Of a stretch of 18,214 nucleotides of DNA, positions 1-9,533 are shown in pieces. The position numbers were made by a program, and so were the translations under genes. The notes under the pieces are model-generated. The model was not told the DNA's origin, did no database searches, and saw only the letters and a list, made by a program, of their open reading frames with translations. The stretch is from the NCBI GenBank assembly GCA_002341805.1, contig DDOS01000080.1, positions 924 to 19,137 on the forward strand, given 5' to 3'. Every line of letters begins with the position of its first letter. Positions within the stretch are counted from its first letter, which is position 1. The DNA comes from Aquificaceae bacterium UBA2488 (GTDB lineage: Bacteria > Aquificota > Aquificia > Aquificales > Aquificaceae).

Positions 1-1081
1 CGATGAGAAAATACCCTTCAAAACCCATTCTTTGAATAACATCAAGCTCATAATAAAGTCTATCCCAATAATCCTTTTCGCTAAATCTCTTATCCGTTTG
101 ATTTTTTTGTATTCTGCTTTTAAGACCTTCTTCGGCAAGATGCTTGAAGTATTCTGATGTAGATTTTAGTTCTTGTCCTTTTAAAAACTCTGGAAACTTA
201 TAGGTTTTATCTTCAAATATGCTAAAACTATCACTTATTTTCTCTGCTATCTCTACAGTGTTAAGAAGTGCTTGTTCCCATCCATCATATTTTCCTTCAA
301 ACTTCTTATACATTTCTTCTGGGCCGGCAAAATGCATGCCTTCATAATGCCCGAATGAATCTTCTCCAAGCTCTTGTATGGTTTTTTTCATCTGTATAGC
401 CATTAAAACATTATGGGCTTTTTGGTCTTCTTCATTTAAGTAATGACAATCATTTGTAGCCACAAACTTAACATTGTATTTTTTAGCTATTTCAATGAGT
501 ACTCCATTGGCGGTTGCTTGGGCTGGTATATGATTAGATTGGAGTTCTAAATAAAGATCTTCTCCAAATATATCTTTAAATTTCTTAACCCAATCAAGAG
601 CTATATCTTCTTTACCTTGAGCAGCATAAAAAGTAGGCACACCTTTTAAGCAAGCAGTAAGAGCTATTAGACCCTCACTATGTTCAGATAGGGCTTCATA
701 ATCTATCCTTGGCTTATAATAAAACCCTTCTTGATAGGCGATAGAAGAAAGTTTCATCAGGTTTTTAAGACCCACATCATTTTTTGCAAGAAGTATGATA
801 TGATGGTTTACTCTATCGGTTATATTGTCTTCTGAGCCTTTACCAGAGTGCTCTGTTCTTTTACCCGTAGTAAAGTAAGCCTCCACCCCTATTATAGGTT
901 TTATACCTTTTGATTTCATCTCCTTGTAAAAATTGACGGTGCCAAATAAATTCCCGTGATCTGTGATAGCTACTGCTTTATAACCATATTCTTTGGCTTC
1001 CTCTGATAATTTTTTAATCTTTATGGCACCATCAAGCAAAGAATATTGAGTATGTAGATGTAAATGCACAAAATCTTTCAT
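1..1081 (-). CDS. dnaE: DNA polymerase III alpha subunit, N-terminal part (cut by window edge)
   Basis: Replicative DNA polymerase catalytic subunit; about 360 N-terminal residues are visible and the reading frame is still open at base 1. I translated it by hand from the reverse strand. It begins MKDFVHLHLHTQYSLLDGA, the classic start of the PHP domain (HLHT at residues 8-11), followed by an ITDHGN motif and a GVEAY motif typical of bacterial DnaE. Near the edge it reads QRMGFEGYFLI, the conserved block at the beginning of the polymerase palm region. The ATG at 1081-1079 is the canonical family start. No Shine-Dalgarno precedes it, but a good -35/-10 pair ends 8 bases upstream, so it may be translated from a leaderless mRNA. 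It lies 66 bases after the small membrane protein gene, so it may be both read through from the long upstream operon and separately initiated. Identification is very secure; the C-terminal two thirds are outside the window. Confidence 0.96.
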   Translation of the reverse strand, partial: MKDFVHLHLHTQYSLLDGAIKIKKLSEEAKEYGYKAVAITDHGNLFGTVNFYKEMKSKGIKPIIGVEAYFTTGKRTEHSGKGSEDNITDRVNHHIILLAKNDVGLKNLMKLSSIAYQEGFYYKPRIDYEALSEHSEGLIALTACLKGVPTFYAAQGKEDIALDWVKKFKDIFGEDLYLELQSNHIPAQATANGVLIEIAKKYNVKFVATNDCHYLNEEDQKAHNVLMAIQMKKTIQELGEDSFGHYEGMHFAGPEEMYKKFEGKYDGWEQALLNTVEIAEKISDSFSIFEDKTYKFPEFLKGQELKSTSEYFKHLAEEGLKSRIQKNQTDKRFSEKDYWDRLYYELDVIQRMGFEGYFLI

Positions 1082-1089
1082 ATCTAACT

Positions 1090-1118
1090 ACTATATCTTT
1101 GTTTATTGGCTTTTTCAA
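1090..1118 (-). promoter_or_regulatory. Sigma-70-type promoter for dnaE
   Basis: On the minus strand there is TTGAAA (1118-1113), a spacer of exactly 17 bases, and TATAGT (1095-1090). Only 8 bases separate the -10 box from the dnaE ATG, so the expected transcription start falls at or within about two bases of the start codon. No purine-rich ribosome binding site fits in that space. The match is by eye and the start site is inferred. Confidence 0.6.
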
Positions 1119-1147
1119 TGATAACTCTTAGTGAAAATATTGAGCTA

Positions 1148-1402
1148 TTACTTTGATTTTATCAGACTAAAGGATACAACACTTGCCTGAGCTAATAATA
1201 TACCTATAAAAAAAGATATTATATTAAAACCTATGTGCTTGTTTAATATTAAAAATATTATTGCAAAAGCGCTAAGAGATAGAAACCAACCTATATAATA
1301 TATATATTTTCTTCTAAACACAAATTTTACTCTAATTCTCAATATTATAAGATAAAAAATACCCATTAAATATCCCATTAAAAGCCCAGAAACTATTATC
1401 AT
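1148..1402 (-). CDS. Small three-helix membrane protein, possibly ATP synthase I (AtpI)-like
   Basis: An 84-residue, very hydrophobic protein with three predicted membrane segments (about residues 2-22, 34-54 and 58-80) separated by a basic loop (RIRVKFVFRRK). The pattern of a Gly-rich first helix, a basic loop, two more helices and a GILL-type last helix resembles the ATP synthase I chain family, which helps assemble the F-type ATPase rotor ring. The sequence is too short and divergent to be sure, and no atp genes are nearby. Its ATG overlaps the sbcC stop codon in an ATGA, so it is translated by coupling with sbcC. It is the last gene before the dnaE promoter. Gene reality is likely because of the coupling and the clean membrane pattern; function is a guess. 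Confidence 0.65.
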   Translation of the reverse strand: MIIVSGLLMGYLMGIFYLIILRIRVKFVFRRKYIYYIGWFLSLSAFAIIFLILNKHIGFNIISFFIGILLAQASVVSFSLIKSK

Positions 1403-4272
1403 TCTTGAGTATTTGTCTCAACATGTGATGCATCGTTTATCTTTGTCACCGTTAATTTTGATGGACATCTATTTGCAAGCTCTTCCACATGCGTTATAAT
1501 GCCAATGACTTTGTCTGTTTTTTGACTTAAAAGCTCTATAGCATTGCCTACTCTATCAAGAGTTTCTCTATCAAGCGTGCCAAACCCCTCATCTATGAAA
1601 AGGGATCTAATATTGGTAACTCCGATGGCTTCTCCCAAAGCTAAGGCAAAACAAAGAGAACTTATAAAGGTTTCTCCTCCACTTAGAGATTTTATAGGTC
1701 TTTTACCAAAAGTATTCTCCACAAATATATCATCCTCGTTTTCCAATAAAAATGCATAGGGAAACCCCGTTATATCAGCATAATAATTTGCATACTTTAA
1801 GAGATTTTCTATTATCTTTTTAGAAATATAGTCTTGAAAGTTTCTACCTTGGAGGTCTGTGTTTATTTGTTTATATACTTCGTTTTCTGCCATTAGCTCT
1901 TCTAATGTGCTGCTAAGCTCTTTGGCTTTTTCTTGATTGATTTTGATTGTTTCAATTCTTGTTAACAGAGATCCTTTTTCTTGATTTAAATTTTCTATAT
2001 TACTATTTGTATCATATATTAGTTTTTCTATTGTCTCTAAGGATTCTTCTTCAAGGATGCTGTTAAGCTCTTCTTGCTTTGAGTTTATATCATCTTTAAG
2101 GGCTTTTATGTTTTGCTGGTATGTTATATATTTATTTTTATAATCTTCTAACTTCTCAAGCTCTTCTAGTGTCTTAGCTTGATCTTCTATGTTTTTTAGC
2201 TTTTGGGATAAACTATATAGTTCTTGTTCTGTATTTTTAATATCTTCTTCTATGTGGGATATGTCTTTTTCTAAAAGCTCCAAAACTTTATTATAATCAT
2301 TGTATTTATCTTTTAGTTTTTCAAACTCAGCTTTTGTTTGTTTGATATCGTTTTCTATTTCTTTTATCTTTTCTTCAAATCTCTTATAAGTGTTTTCTTT
2401 GTTTACGAGATATTTATCTTGAAGGTTTAAGTTTATTAATTCTTTTTCTATGTTAGATAGTATATGGATTTTTTCGTCTATTAGACTTTGTAATTCATTT
2501 ACATTTTTTATTGTATTTTCAATATCTTTTTCTAAGTTGATCTTTTGTTTTAATTTATCTTGGATTTTATTTATAATGCTTAGTTCATTTTCCAAAGATT
2601 CTTTGTTGGATAGTTTTTCTTCATAAATTTCTATAGTATTTTGAATATCTTTTAACTGAGTTTCTTGGGAGTGTATCTCAAACTCTAACTTTGAGATATA
2701 CTCTTTTGATTTGTTTATATTTTCTAATAGTTCATCGTAACGACTTGATATGCTCTCTATATGCTCTTTTTCATGATAAATACCGCCACATACTGGACAT
2801 TTGTCTTGATCTTTCAAAAAAGATTTTATTATATTGCTGTATTGATATATGATGTTGTCTTTTTCTTTTTCAAGTTCTTGGTTTAATCTATTGAGTCTTT
2901 CTTGCTCGGATGATAGTGTTTTTTTCTTAGTTTCAATATTTTTTAAAAGCCCTAAACGTTGGGATTTGGCTTTTTCAAGCTGTTGGAGTGCTGCGTTTAA
3001 TTCTCCAAGTTCTTTTGCTCTTTGCTGTTGCTCTTTTATGATATCATCTATGTGCTCTAAGCCAATAGATTGTTTTAGAGTGTTTAGCTCGGTCAATGTT
3101 TTATCAAGTTGGTTTTTTATGTTTGTAAGAGTATTGCTTTTATCGTCTAATTTTGTCTTTAAATTAGCGATGTCTTTTTCCACCATAATAGCTTCACTTA
3201 GTTTTGATATGATCTGTTTGCCTCTTGATAGTCTTTCCTCTTTTTGAGGTAATTCATCGTTTTTTTGTTTTATTTGTTCAAATGTTTCGAGGAATGTTTC
3301 ATACTCTTGTTTTTTTGAGGTATATATGCTTTTTTGAGAAGATAAATTATCTTTAAGTATATTTTGTTTTTTAGATAACTCTACATACCTTTCTAAATCA
3401 GATTTTAAGCCAACGTATTGTTCTAAATAATCTATTTTTGATTTTAATAAGTTCATATCTTGCTCTTTATTTATCATATCCTGAAGTTTTTTTGAGTTTA
3501 TAAAGATATACTCTTGAAGTTCTTTTTTTCTAAAGGCTTTTTGATGGCGTTCTTGAAGTGGTGTCAAAGTTTCTTTTAGAGCTTTTAATGTATTTTCTGT
3601 GTCAAATAGTTTTGATTGAAGTTCTTCCAGGCTGTCTTGGGTTTTTAGTGTCTCTAATTTAAACTTTATATTATTTATTTCGTCATTTATGTTTTTAAAC
3701 TTAATTAAGGCTTTATCCTTAATTTTTTCTATCTTATCAAAACCTGTTAGTTTCATAACAAGCTTTCTTCTATCAGAGGGCTCATCAGGCTTTATAAATT
3801 TAGCAAATTCTCCTTGTGGTAGTAATATCACCTTTGTAAACGTATCATAGTCTATTTTTAGTATTTTTTCTATTTCTTTATTTATCAAATTATTTTTGTC
3901 TTTATCAAACAATATTTTACCATCTTTTAATATAGTTGCCTTTTGATGGGGTTTCGCAGATTTTATAGATGTAGAGTTTGATTTATCATCGGCGGAGTAG
4001 GATCTTTCCACAGTATAATAATGGCCGTTTATGTAAAAGGTAAACTCTACCAAAAGCCTATTTGAAAGTTTTGATAAGAGATTCTTTGAATCTTTTTTAT
4101 CATCAAACCGTGGTGTTTTACCATATAAAGCATATACTATAGCATCTACGATGCTTGTTTTACCAGCACCAGTAGCTCCTGTTATAGCAAAAAGCCCAAG
4201 ATCTGAAAAATCTATTGTGGTTGACTCTTTATAGGATAAAAACCCCTCTATTTTAAGTTTTACGGGTTTCAT
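1399..4272 (-). CDS. sbcC: SbcC/Rad50-type DNA repair ATPase
   Basis: A 957-residue SMC-like ATPase expected to pair with the SbcD/Mre11 nuclease in processing DNA double-strand ends and hairpins. The N-terminal half-domain has Walker A GATGAGKTS at residues 32-40 and a Q-loop region (LLPQGEFAKF). Long Lys/Glu/Leu-rich coiled coils run from about residue 190 to 780, broken in the middle by the zinc hook CPVC (C492 and C495), where two molecules dimerise. The C-terminal half-domain has the ABC signature LSGGETF (863-869), Walker B with D894-E895, and the switch His in ITHVEE (H928). All ATPase elements are intact and the length is normal for the family. The ATG overlaps the rhodanese stop codon (ATGA) and its own stop overlaps the next ATG. 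No sbcD lies beside it in this window, although the two genes are usually adjacent. Confidence 0.95.
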   Translation of the reverse strand: MKPVKLKIEGFLSYKESTTIDFSDLGLFAITGATGAGKTSIVDAIVYALYGKTPRFDDKKDSKNLLSKLSNRLLVEFTFYINGHYYTVERSYSADDKSNSTSIKSAKPHQKATILKDGKILFDKDKNNLINKEIEKILKIDYDTFTKVILLPQGEFAKFIKPDEPSDRRKLVMKLTGFDKIEKIKDKALIKFKNINDEINNIKFKLETLKTQDSLEELQSKLFDTENTLKALKETLTPLQERHQKAFRKKELQEYIFINSKKLQDMINKEQDMNLLKSKIDYLEQYVGLKSDLERYVELSKKQNILKDNLSSQKSIYTSKKQEYETFLETFEQIKQKNDELPQKEERLSRGKQIISKLSEAIMVEKDIANLKTKLDDKSNTLTNIKNQLDKTLTELNTLKQSIGLEHIDDIIKEQQQRAKELGELNAALQQLEKAKSQRLGLLKNIETKKKTLSSEQERLNRLNQELEKEKDNIIYQYSNIIKSFLKDQDKCPVCGGIYHEKEHIESISSRYDELLENINKSKEYISKLEFEIHSQETQLKDIQNTIEIYEEKLSNKESLENELSIINKIQDKLKQKINLEKDIENTIKNVNELQSLIDEKIHILSNIEKELINLNLQDKYLVNKENTYKRFEEKIKEIENDIKQTKAEFEKLKDKYNDYNKVLELLEKDISHIEEDIKNTEQELYSLSQKLKNIEDQAKTLEELEKLEDYKNKYITYQQNIKALKDDINSKQEELNSILEEESLETIEKLIYDTNSNIENLNQEKGSLLTRIETIKINQEKAKELSSTLEELMAENEVYKQINTDLQGRNFQDYISKKIIENLLKYANYYADITGFPYAFLLENEDDIFVENTFGKRPIKSLSGGETFISSLCFALALGEAIGVTNIRSLFIDEGFGTLDRETLDRVGNAIELLSQKTDKVIGIITHVEELANRCPSKLTVTKINDASHVETNTQE

Positions 4273-4613
4273 AAATCTTCAAATTTTCCGATAGTTTCAT
4301 AAGGCCATTCTAACATACCACCTTGTATATTAAAAGCTTCAAAACCAAGTTGTTTTAAGGCGTAAGCAGCACATGCACTTCGTCCACCGCTTAGACATAT
4401 TACCAAATATTTTTTATTTTTATCTAACTCTTTATATGTTTTCATTAGTGTATCAAGAGGATATAAAACAGCTCCATCTATTCGCCATTTATCATACTCC
4501 ATTTTGGTTCTTACATCAAGAAGCACGTAATTTTTTTCTTCTTCTAAAAGTTTTTTAGCCTCTTGTGGGCTTATAGAAGGTACTTTGTCAAAACAAAGGC
4601 TTTCATGCTCCAA
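4269..4613 (-). CDS. Single-domain rhodanese (sulfurtransferase-like) protein
   Basis: A 114-residue protein made of one rhodanese homology domain. The family landmarks are the LLDVRT motif (about residues 31-36), the DGA motif (46-48), and the active-site loop CLSGGRS beginning at Cys73, which can carry a persulfide sulfur; the loop is followed by an ALKQLGF and NIQGGM-type ending. There is no signal peptide, so it is cytoplasmic. The catalytic Cys is present, so transferase activity is possible, but the sulfur donor and acceptor cannot be read from the sequence. Its start overlaps panD by 11 bases and its stop overlaps the sbcC start, so it is coupled to both neighbours. A link with thiamine, molybdopterin or tRNA thiolation is possible but not shown. 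Confidence 0.9.
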   Translation of the reverse strand: MEHESLCFDKVPSISPQEAKKLLEEEKNYVLLDVRTKMEYDKWRIDGAVLYPLDTLMKTYKELDKNKKYLVICLSGGRSACAAYALKQLGFEAFNIQGGMLEWPYETIGKFEDL

Positions 4614-4974
4614 CTTTCATTTCTCTCCTTACTTCTATAAGATTGTTATCTTTATCCACATACACCAAATATGGTTTGTGGTCAAACACCTCATCCTCTT
4701 CTACCTCTGCATAAGCAGCTATTATAATGATATCTCCTTTAGAGCCAAGCCTTGCGGCAGCACCATTTAGTCTTATCTCACCTAGTTCACCGGGTATAAC
4801 ATATGTAGAAAATCTACTGCCGTTTGATACATTGTATATATCTACTTTTTCAAAGGGCGCAAAGTTTCCAGCTTTTAACAATGTCTCATCTATAGAAATA
4901 GAACCTTCGTAATGAAGCTCTGAGCCTGTTATGGTAGCTCTATGTATTTTAGCTCTTAAAACATGTCTTCTCAA
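4603..4974 (-). CDS. panD: Aspartate 1-decarboxylase proenzyme
   Basis: PanD makes beta-alanine from L-aspartate for pantothenate and coenzyme A synthesis. It is a 123-residue cytoplasmic proenzyme that cleaves itself between Gly24 and Ser25 (in YEGS) to create the pyruvoyl cofactor; both residues are present at exactly the same positions as in the E. coli protein. Other family landmarks are the NVSNGSRFSTYVI block, NGAAA (about residues 70-74) and GDIIIIAAY. The start is TTG, chosen because it gives the canonical N-terminus (MRRHVLRAKIHR) and is preceded at 9 bases by a perfect AGGAGG; the nearby ATG at 4964-4962 is out of frame. It sits 38 bases after ileS and overlaps the rhodanese gene. 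No other pantothenate gene is in the window. Confidence 0.96.
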   Translation of the reverse strand: MRRHVLRAKIHRATITGSELHYEGSISIDETLLKAGNFAPFEKVDIYNVSNGSRFSTYVIPGELGEIRLNGAAARLGSKGDIIIIAAYAEVEEDEVFDHKPYLVYVDKDNNLIEVRREMKVGA

Positions 4975-4983
4975 ATATCAAAA

Positions 4984-4989
4984 CCTCCT
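4984..4989 (-). promoter_or_regulatory. Strong Shine-Dalgarno deciding the panD TTG start
   Basis: The minus strand reads AGGAGG here, 9 bases before the TTG at 4974-4972. It supports this non-ATG start and shows that the organism does use Shine-Dalgarno initiation inside operons, in contrast to the apparently leaderless first genes. Confidence 0.8.
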
Positions 4990-5012
4990 ATTAAAAATTT
5001 AATAAGTTAATT

Positions 5013-7757
5013 TTAAGTAGTCAATACTTTATAACATCTTTCACAGATCCCGTCGTGCAGATGCTCTGTTATAAGCCAGCATCTTGGACATTTTTCTCCT
5101 TGGGCTTTCATGGCTTTTATTTTTAAAGAAGTGTATTCAGATGGTTCTACCTCTAACTTATCAAACTCCACTTGACTCACCGTGAAAAAGTATTCTAGAT
5201 AATCTCCGTATTTATCAAGTAATGGTCTAAACTCATCATCTGGTTCTATGATTATTTTTGCCTCGTAAGGATGTTTGATGATATCTTCTTTACGTTTTAG
5301 CTCTATAGCTTTTAAGACATCTTTTCTTAAAAGAAGAAGTTTTTGATAATCTTTTACAAGGATATCATCTTTTATATCAACAGGTTTAAAATCATTCATA
5401 AAAACGCTCTCTGGAAGAGTATTATCTATGCTTTTCATATAAGAATAAACCTCTTCTGCACTAAAGCTTAAAGCAGGATAGAGTAATATAGTGAGATTTT
5501 TAAGGATATACCAAAGCACCGTTTGAGCGGATACTCTTTCAAAGGATTTTGATTTATACATATAGAGTCTATCTTTCAATACATCAAAATAAATAGCGGA
5601 TAGATCTATGCTTACAAACTCCATCAATCTACGATAAAATCTATGATATTGATAATTTTTATAAAAGCCAAAAAGTTCGTTGAAGGTAGAAGAGGCGTTT
5701 ATATACATATACTTATCAAAATGGTATAGCTTATCCACTTCAATATTCATATCCGGCGTAAAATCATACAAGTTTCCAAGGCAAAACCTCAAAGTATTTC
5801 TTATCTTCTTATAATCTTCTGCGAGTCTTTTTAGAATATTTTTTCCAAGTTTTATATCCTCAGAATAATCTTCTGATATAACCCAAAGTCTTAGTATATC
5901 AGCTCCATACTCTTTTATTATCTCAAAAGGGGATATCACATTTCCTTGGGATTTGGACATCTTATGTCCTTTTTCATCTACGGTAAACCCGTGAGTCAAT
6001 ATGCTTTTGAAAGGTGCTTCTTTATAAGAGGCGATGGATTCTAATAAAGATGCCTGAAACCATCCCCTATGTTGATCTGAGCCCTCCAAATACATATCTG
6101 CTTTTTCTATGTTTCTTTTTCTTAGCGCAGAAGCATGAGAAGATCCAGAGTCAAACCATACATCCAAAATATCTGATTCTTTTACAAACTCTTTAGCCCC
6201 ACATTTTTTACAAGTGGTATTTGGAGGCAACAGCTCTTCTTCTTTTTTTATAAACCACTCATCTGCCCCGTAAGGAGAGTTTTCAAATATATTTGCTATA
6301 TGTTCAAACACTTGTTCTTCTAAAAGTGGTTCATTGCAGTGTTTGCAATAAAATACTGTTATGGGCACTCCCCAAGAGCGTTGACGGGATATACACCAAT
6401 CAGGTCTATTTTGAAGCATAGACCTCATACGATTTTCACCAGTTTTTGGAATCCATTTTACCTTATCAATTTCTTCTAAAGCTATTTCTCTTATACTTTT
6501 GTTATTTAGTTTTTGGCCTTTAATATCAACCCCTATAAACCATTGAGGTGTAGCTCTATATATAACAGGGTTTTTACATCTCCAGCAGTGTGGATAAGGG
6601 TGAGTAAGGGTTTCTTCTTTCAATAAAAATCCATCTTCTATTAGCTTTTCTATGATGACTTTGTTAGCTTCAAACACATTTATACCTTGTAAGAACTCTG
6701 GGGCTTGTTTGTTGAATCTTCCTGCATCATCCACTGGTGAGAAGACTTCAAGTCCATATCTTAAACCCACTATATAATCTTCCATACCATGACCTGGTGC
6801 CATGTGGACAAAACCACTACCAGTGCCTTCTTGCACAAACTCAGAAGGGTATATCTTACCCACTCTATCTATAAAAGGATGTTTGTATTCTAACCCTACA
6901 AGTTCTTCACCTTTAAAGGTTTTTAGTGGGCTTTTCCCTTCGGTATATGGGCTTTTAGTGGCTAAAATTATAATTTCATCATTTTCTTCAAAAGCTCCAT
7001 ACTCAATATCAGGGGATATCATAACTCCTAAGTTGGCGGGTAATGTCCAGGGGGTGGTGGTCCATATCACTATATAAGTGGGTTTATCAAATCCTTTTGG
7101 CGGAGTTAAAAGCTTAAATTTTACATATATGGATGTATCTGTTTTTTCTTTATATTCTACTTCTGCCTCAGCTTCGGCGGTTTTATCGTATATACACCAA
7201 TAAACTGGTTTGTTGCCTTTGTATAAGACATTGTTTTCAAAGCATTTTTTTAACTCTATCACCTCTTGGGCTTCATAGCTTGGATTCATAGTAAGATAAG
7301 GATTATCCCAATCTCCTAATATCCCAAGCCTCATAAACTCCTCTTTTTGAATATCTACATACTTAAGAGCATATTCTCTACAGAGTTTTCTAAATTCATT
7401 CTTTGGTATATCCTCTTTTTTTGTCTTTTTAGCTTTTAGCTCTTTTTCCACTTGCTGTTCTATGGGAAGCCCATGGCAATCCCATCCTGGTATATAATCT
7501 ACATTATAACCTTCCAAAAGCGCCACTTTTACGATGATGTCTTTTAAAATCTTGTTTAGAGCATGACCTATATGGATATTGCCGTTGGCATAAGGAGGTC
7601 CGTCATGCAATACAAAAAGGGGTTTATTCTTTCTTTGGTCCTTTAGCTTTTGATATAAGCCTTGCCAGGATTTTAAAATCTCTGGTTCCTTTTGGGCAAG
7701 ATTTGCCTTCATGGGAAAATCTGTTTTCGGTAAATTAATACTATCCTTGTAATCCAT
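5013..7757 (-). CDS. ileS: Isoleucyl-tRNA synthetase
   Basis: Class I aminoacyl-tRNA synthetase charging tRNA-Ile; 914 residues, normal for the bacterial (type 1) enzyme. The start [16 protein letters not shown] is the typical family N-terminus. The ATP-binding HIGH motif is at residues 62-65 and KMSKS at 599-603. The editing (CP1) region contains the [11 protein letters not shown] block that forms the hydrolytic pocket. A Cys pair at 471/474 and another at 516/519 suggest an internal zinc knuckle, and the C-terminus carries the four-Cys zinc site C890, C893, C905 and C908 that type 1 enzymes use for aminoacylation. It lies 21 bases downstream of folK and 38 bases upstream of panD. No T-box leader or attenuator is visible in the short upstream gap. 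Nothing is missing. Confidence 0.98.
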   Translation of the reverse strand: MDYKDSINLPKTDFPMKANLAQKEPEILKSWQGLYQKLKDQRKNKPLFVLHDGPPYANGNIHIGHALNKILKDIIVKVALLEGYNVDYIPGWDCHGLPIEQQVEKELKAKKTKKEDIPKNEFRKLCREYALKYVDIQKEEFMRLGILGDWDNPYLTMNPSYEAQEVIELKKCFENNVLYKGNKPVYWCIYDKTAEAEAEVEYKEKTDTSIYVKFKLLTPPKGFDKPTYIVIWTTTPWTLPANLGVMISPDIEYGAFEENDEIIILATKSPYTEGKSPLKTFKGEELVGLEYKHPFIDRVGKIYPSEFVQEGTGSGFVHMAPGHGMEDYIVGLRYGLEVFSPVDDAGRFNKQAPEFLQGINVFEANKVIIEKLIEDGFLLKEETLTHPYPHCWRCKNPVIYRATPQWFIGVDIKGQKLNNKSIREIALEEIDKVKWIPKTGENRMRSMLQNRPDWCISRQRSWGVPITVFYCKHCNEPLLEEQVFEHIANIFENSPYGADEWFIKKEEELLPPNTTCKKCGAKEFVKESDILDVWFDSGSSHASALRKRNIEKADMYLEGSDQHRGWFQASLLESIASYKEAPFKSILTHGFTVDEKGHKMSKSQGNVISPFEIIKEYGADILRLWVISEDYSEDIKLGKNILKRLAEDYKKIRNTLRFCLGNLYDFTPDMNIEVDKLYHFDKYMYINASSTFNELFGFYKNYQYHRFYRRLMEFVSIDLSAIYFDVLKDRLYMYKSKSFERVSAQTVLWYILKNLTILLYPALSFSAEEVYSYMKSIDNTLPESVFMNDFKPVDIKDDILVKDYQKLLLLRKDVLKAIELKRKEDIIKHPYEAKIIIEPDDEFRPLLDKYGDYLEYFFTVSQVEFDKLEVEPSEYTSLKIKAMKAQGEKCPRCWLITEHLHDGICERCYKVLTT

Positions 7758-7778
7758 AGATATATATTTTACAATATA

Positions 7779-8264
7779 TTAGATATAAAGACCACAGAAA
7801 AATGTAAGTCTATTTATAGGTTTTGTGTTTATATCTTTCAAAGGCATTCTTTTAAGAGGATGGTATACATCTTTATCTATCTCTAAAAGGGGATAGTAAA
7901 AGAAATCCCTTTCTAAAAGATATGGGTGAGGCACTTCTAAGGGTTTTGTGAGTATTATGCTTTTATTAAATAAAAGTATATCTATATCTATCTCCCTTGG
8001 ATGCCATCTTGGTCTTTCTTGACGACCTATGTCTTTTTCTATCTGTTTTATGGTTTTTAAAAGCTCAAAATCTCCAATGGATGTCTGTATCTTTGCTATA
8101 AAATTTAAAAAATTTGGTTGATTTTCTACCCCAAATGGAATGCTTTCATATACAAAAGAAATTTTTTCCACATGAGATATTCCTTTTAATCTATCAAGGG
8201 CTTTTATGAGGTAAGATATCTTATCTCCAAGATTGCTTCCTATACCAAGATAAACGGTATTCAT
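7779..8264 (-). CDS. folK: 6-hydroxymethyl-7,8-dihydropterin pyrophosphokinase (HPPK)
   Basis: Transfers pyrophosphate from ATP to 6-hydroxymethyl-7,8-dihydropterin in folate synthesis. The 161-residue protein opens with YLGIGSNLGDK (pterin-binding start of the family) and contains the signature RPRWHPREIDIDIL at about residues 84-97, in which D93 and D95 are the expected magnesium ligands; VPHP follows at 111-114 and LLERDFF after it. It is a stand-alone HPPK, not fused to FolB or FolP. Its ATG overlaps the mtaD stop in an ATGA, so translation is coupled. No other folate gene is present in the window. Confidence 0.96.
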   Translation of the reverse strand: MNTVYLGIGSNLGDKISYLIKALDRLKGISHVEKISFVYESIPFGVENQPNFLNFIAKIQTSIGDFELLKTIKQIEKDIGRQERPRWHPREIDIDILLFNKSIILTKPLEVPHPYLLERDFFYYPLLEIDKDVYHPLKRMPLKDINTKPINRLTFFCGLYI

Positions 8265-9532
8265 AGGGCATTTGATATCTTATCTTGCCAATGTTTAGTA
8301 TTATAAATAATTTTTTCTATATCAAGGGTTTTAAACTCGCCTTTATGATATAAGACTTTCCCTCTTGCTATGGTGGTTTCTATGTATGAGCTGTTTAGTG
8401 AATATAAAATGGATGCTTTTTTATTATATATAGGTATATTGGTGATATCATTTGGGTTTATGATGATAATATCTGCGTCAAATCCTTCTTTTATTTCCCC
8501 TGCTTTTATGTTAAAAGCCTCAAAACCGTTTTTAGTGGCTATTTTTATAGCTTTGTTTATGGGCATAGCAGTAGGATCTTGTAGGTATCCTTTTTGAAGT
8601 TTTGCCATTATAGACATCTCTTCCATCATGGATAAATTATCGTTTGAAGCCTCGCTATCTGTTCCAAGGGCTATTCTAACACCAGATTTTACATATTTCC
8701 AAATGGGTGCTATGCCAGACCCAAGTTTTAAATTGCTATCTGGACAATGGACTATTGTGATAGATTTTTCTTTAGCTATGGCTATCTCCTCATCGTTTAG
8801 ATGAACTCCGTGGGCTCCTATAAATCTCTCATTTAAAAGCCCAATATCGTTAAGATATTCAATTGGGTATTTGCCATGCTCTAAATATAGGTTTTCTACC
8901 TCTTTTTTTGTTTCTGATATATGCATATGAATATATGCATTATACTCATCTCTTAGATTTATAACCTTCTTTAAAGTGGATTTTGAGCATGTGTAAGGAC
9001 TATGTGGACATATCACTGGTATTATGCTTTTATTATCTTTAAAATTATGCATAAAATGTTTTGCTCTATCTATATGCTCATCTGGAGTAGAGGCTACTTT
9101 TGTAGGAAAATCAAGTATTCCAAAGCCAAGACCAGCTCTTATACCAGCTTGTTCTACTATACTTGCCATCTCTTCTTCAAAAAAATACATATCTAAAAAG
9201 AAGGTAGTACCTTCTCTTATCATCTTGGCAATGGCAAGCTCTGTGCCAGCTTTTACAAACTCCTTTGATACAAACTTAGACTCCAAAGGCCAGATAACTT
9301 TCTGAAGCCAATCCATAAGAGGTAGGTCTTGGCCTATACCTTTTAGTAAACTCATGGCAGCATGGGTATGCATATTAGCAAAAGCGCTCGTTATAATCTT
9401 ATCTTTTGCATCTATTGTATCTTTTGATGGTTCTTCTATATGTGGTCTTATAGCTTTTATGATGCCATCCTTTATGCCTATACCTGTAAGTTTACCATCC
9501 AAATCTGCGTTTTTAATGATTAGGTCAAACAT
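8261..9532 (-). CDS. mtaD: 5-methylthioadenosine/S-adenosylhomocysteine deaminase (amidohydrolase)
   Basis: A 423-residue metal-dependent amidohydrolase of the MtaD/TrzN group, which deaminates methylthioadenosine and S-adenosylhomocysteine to the inosine forms. Metal ligands of the family are visible: H55 and H57 (MHTH), H204 (in HISE, with catalytic E207) and D292 (in GTDS). CPHSPYT near residue 177, HGVHL near 241 and HCPDSNLKLGSG near 262 are characteristic of the MTA/SAH subgroup rather than cytosine or guanine deaminases. It starts one base after the ribH stop region and its stop overlaps folK. The reaction is a confident family-level call; chlorohydrolase-type substrates cannot be wholly excluded from sequence. 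Cytoplasmic, with no signal peptide. Confidence 0.9.
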   Translation of the reverse strand: MFDLIIKNADLDGKLTGIGIKDGIIKAIRPHIEEPSKDTIDAKDKIITSAFANMHTHAAMSLLKGIGQDLPLMDWLQKVIWPLESKFVSKEFVKAGTELAIAKMIREGTTFFLDMYFFEEEMASIVEQAGIRAGLGFGILDFPTKVASTPDEHIDRAKHFMHNFKDNKSIIPVICPHSPYTCSKSTLKKVINLRDEYNAYIHMHISETKKEVENLYLEHGKYPIEYLNDIGLLNERFIGAHGVHLNDEEIAIAKEKSITIVHCPDSNLKLGSGIAPIWKYVKSGVRIALGTDSEASNDNLSMMEEMSIMAKLQKGYLQDPTAMPINKAIKIATKNGFEAFNIKAGEIKEGFDADIIIINPNDITNIPIYNKKASILYSLNSSYIETTIARGKVLYHKGEFKTLDIEKIIYNTKHWQDKISNAL

Positions 9533-9533
9533 A

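Noticed and set aside
2849..3247. 132-residue plus-strand reading frame opposite sbcC
   Set aside because: It is the Ser/Phe/Leu-rich antisense shadow of the Lys/Glu-rich coiled coil, with no domain or start signal.
4962..4964. ATG near the panD start
   Set aside because: It is out of frame with PanD; the TTG at 4974 matches the family N-terminus and has AGGAGG upstream.
6802..7077. 91-residue plus-strand frame opposite ileS
   Set aside because: It is antisense to conserved IleS editing-domain sequence and has no recognisable motif.
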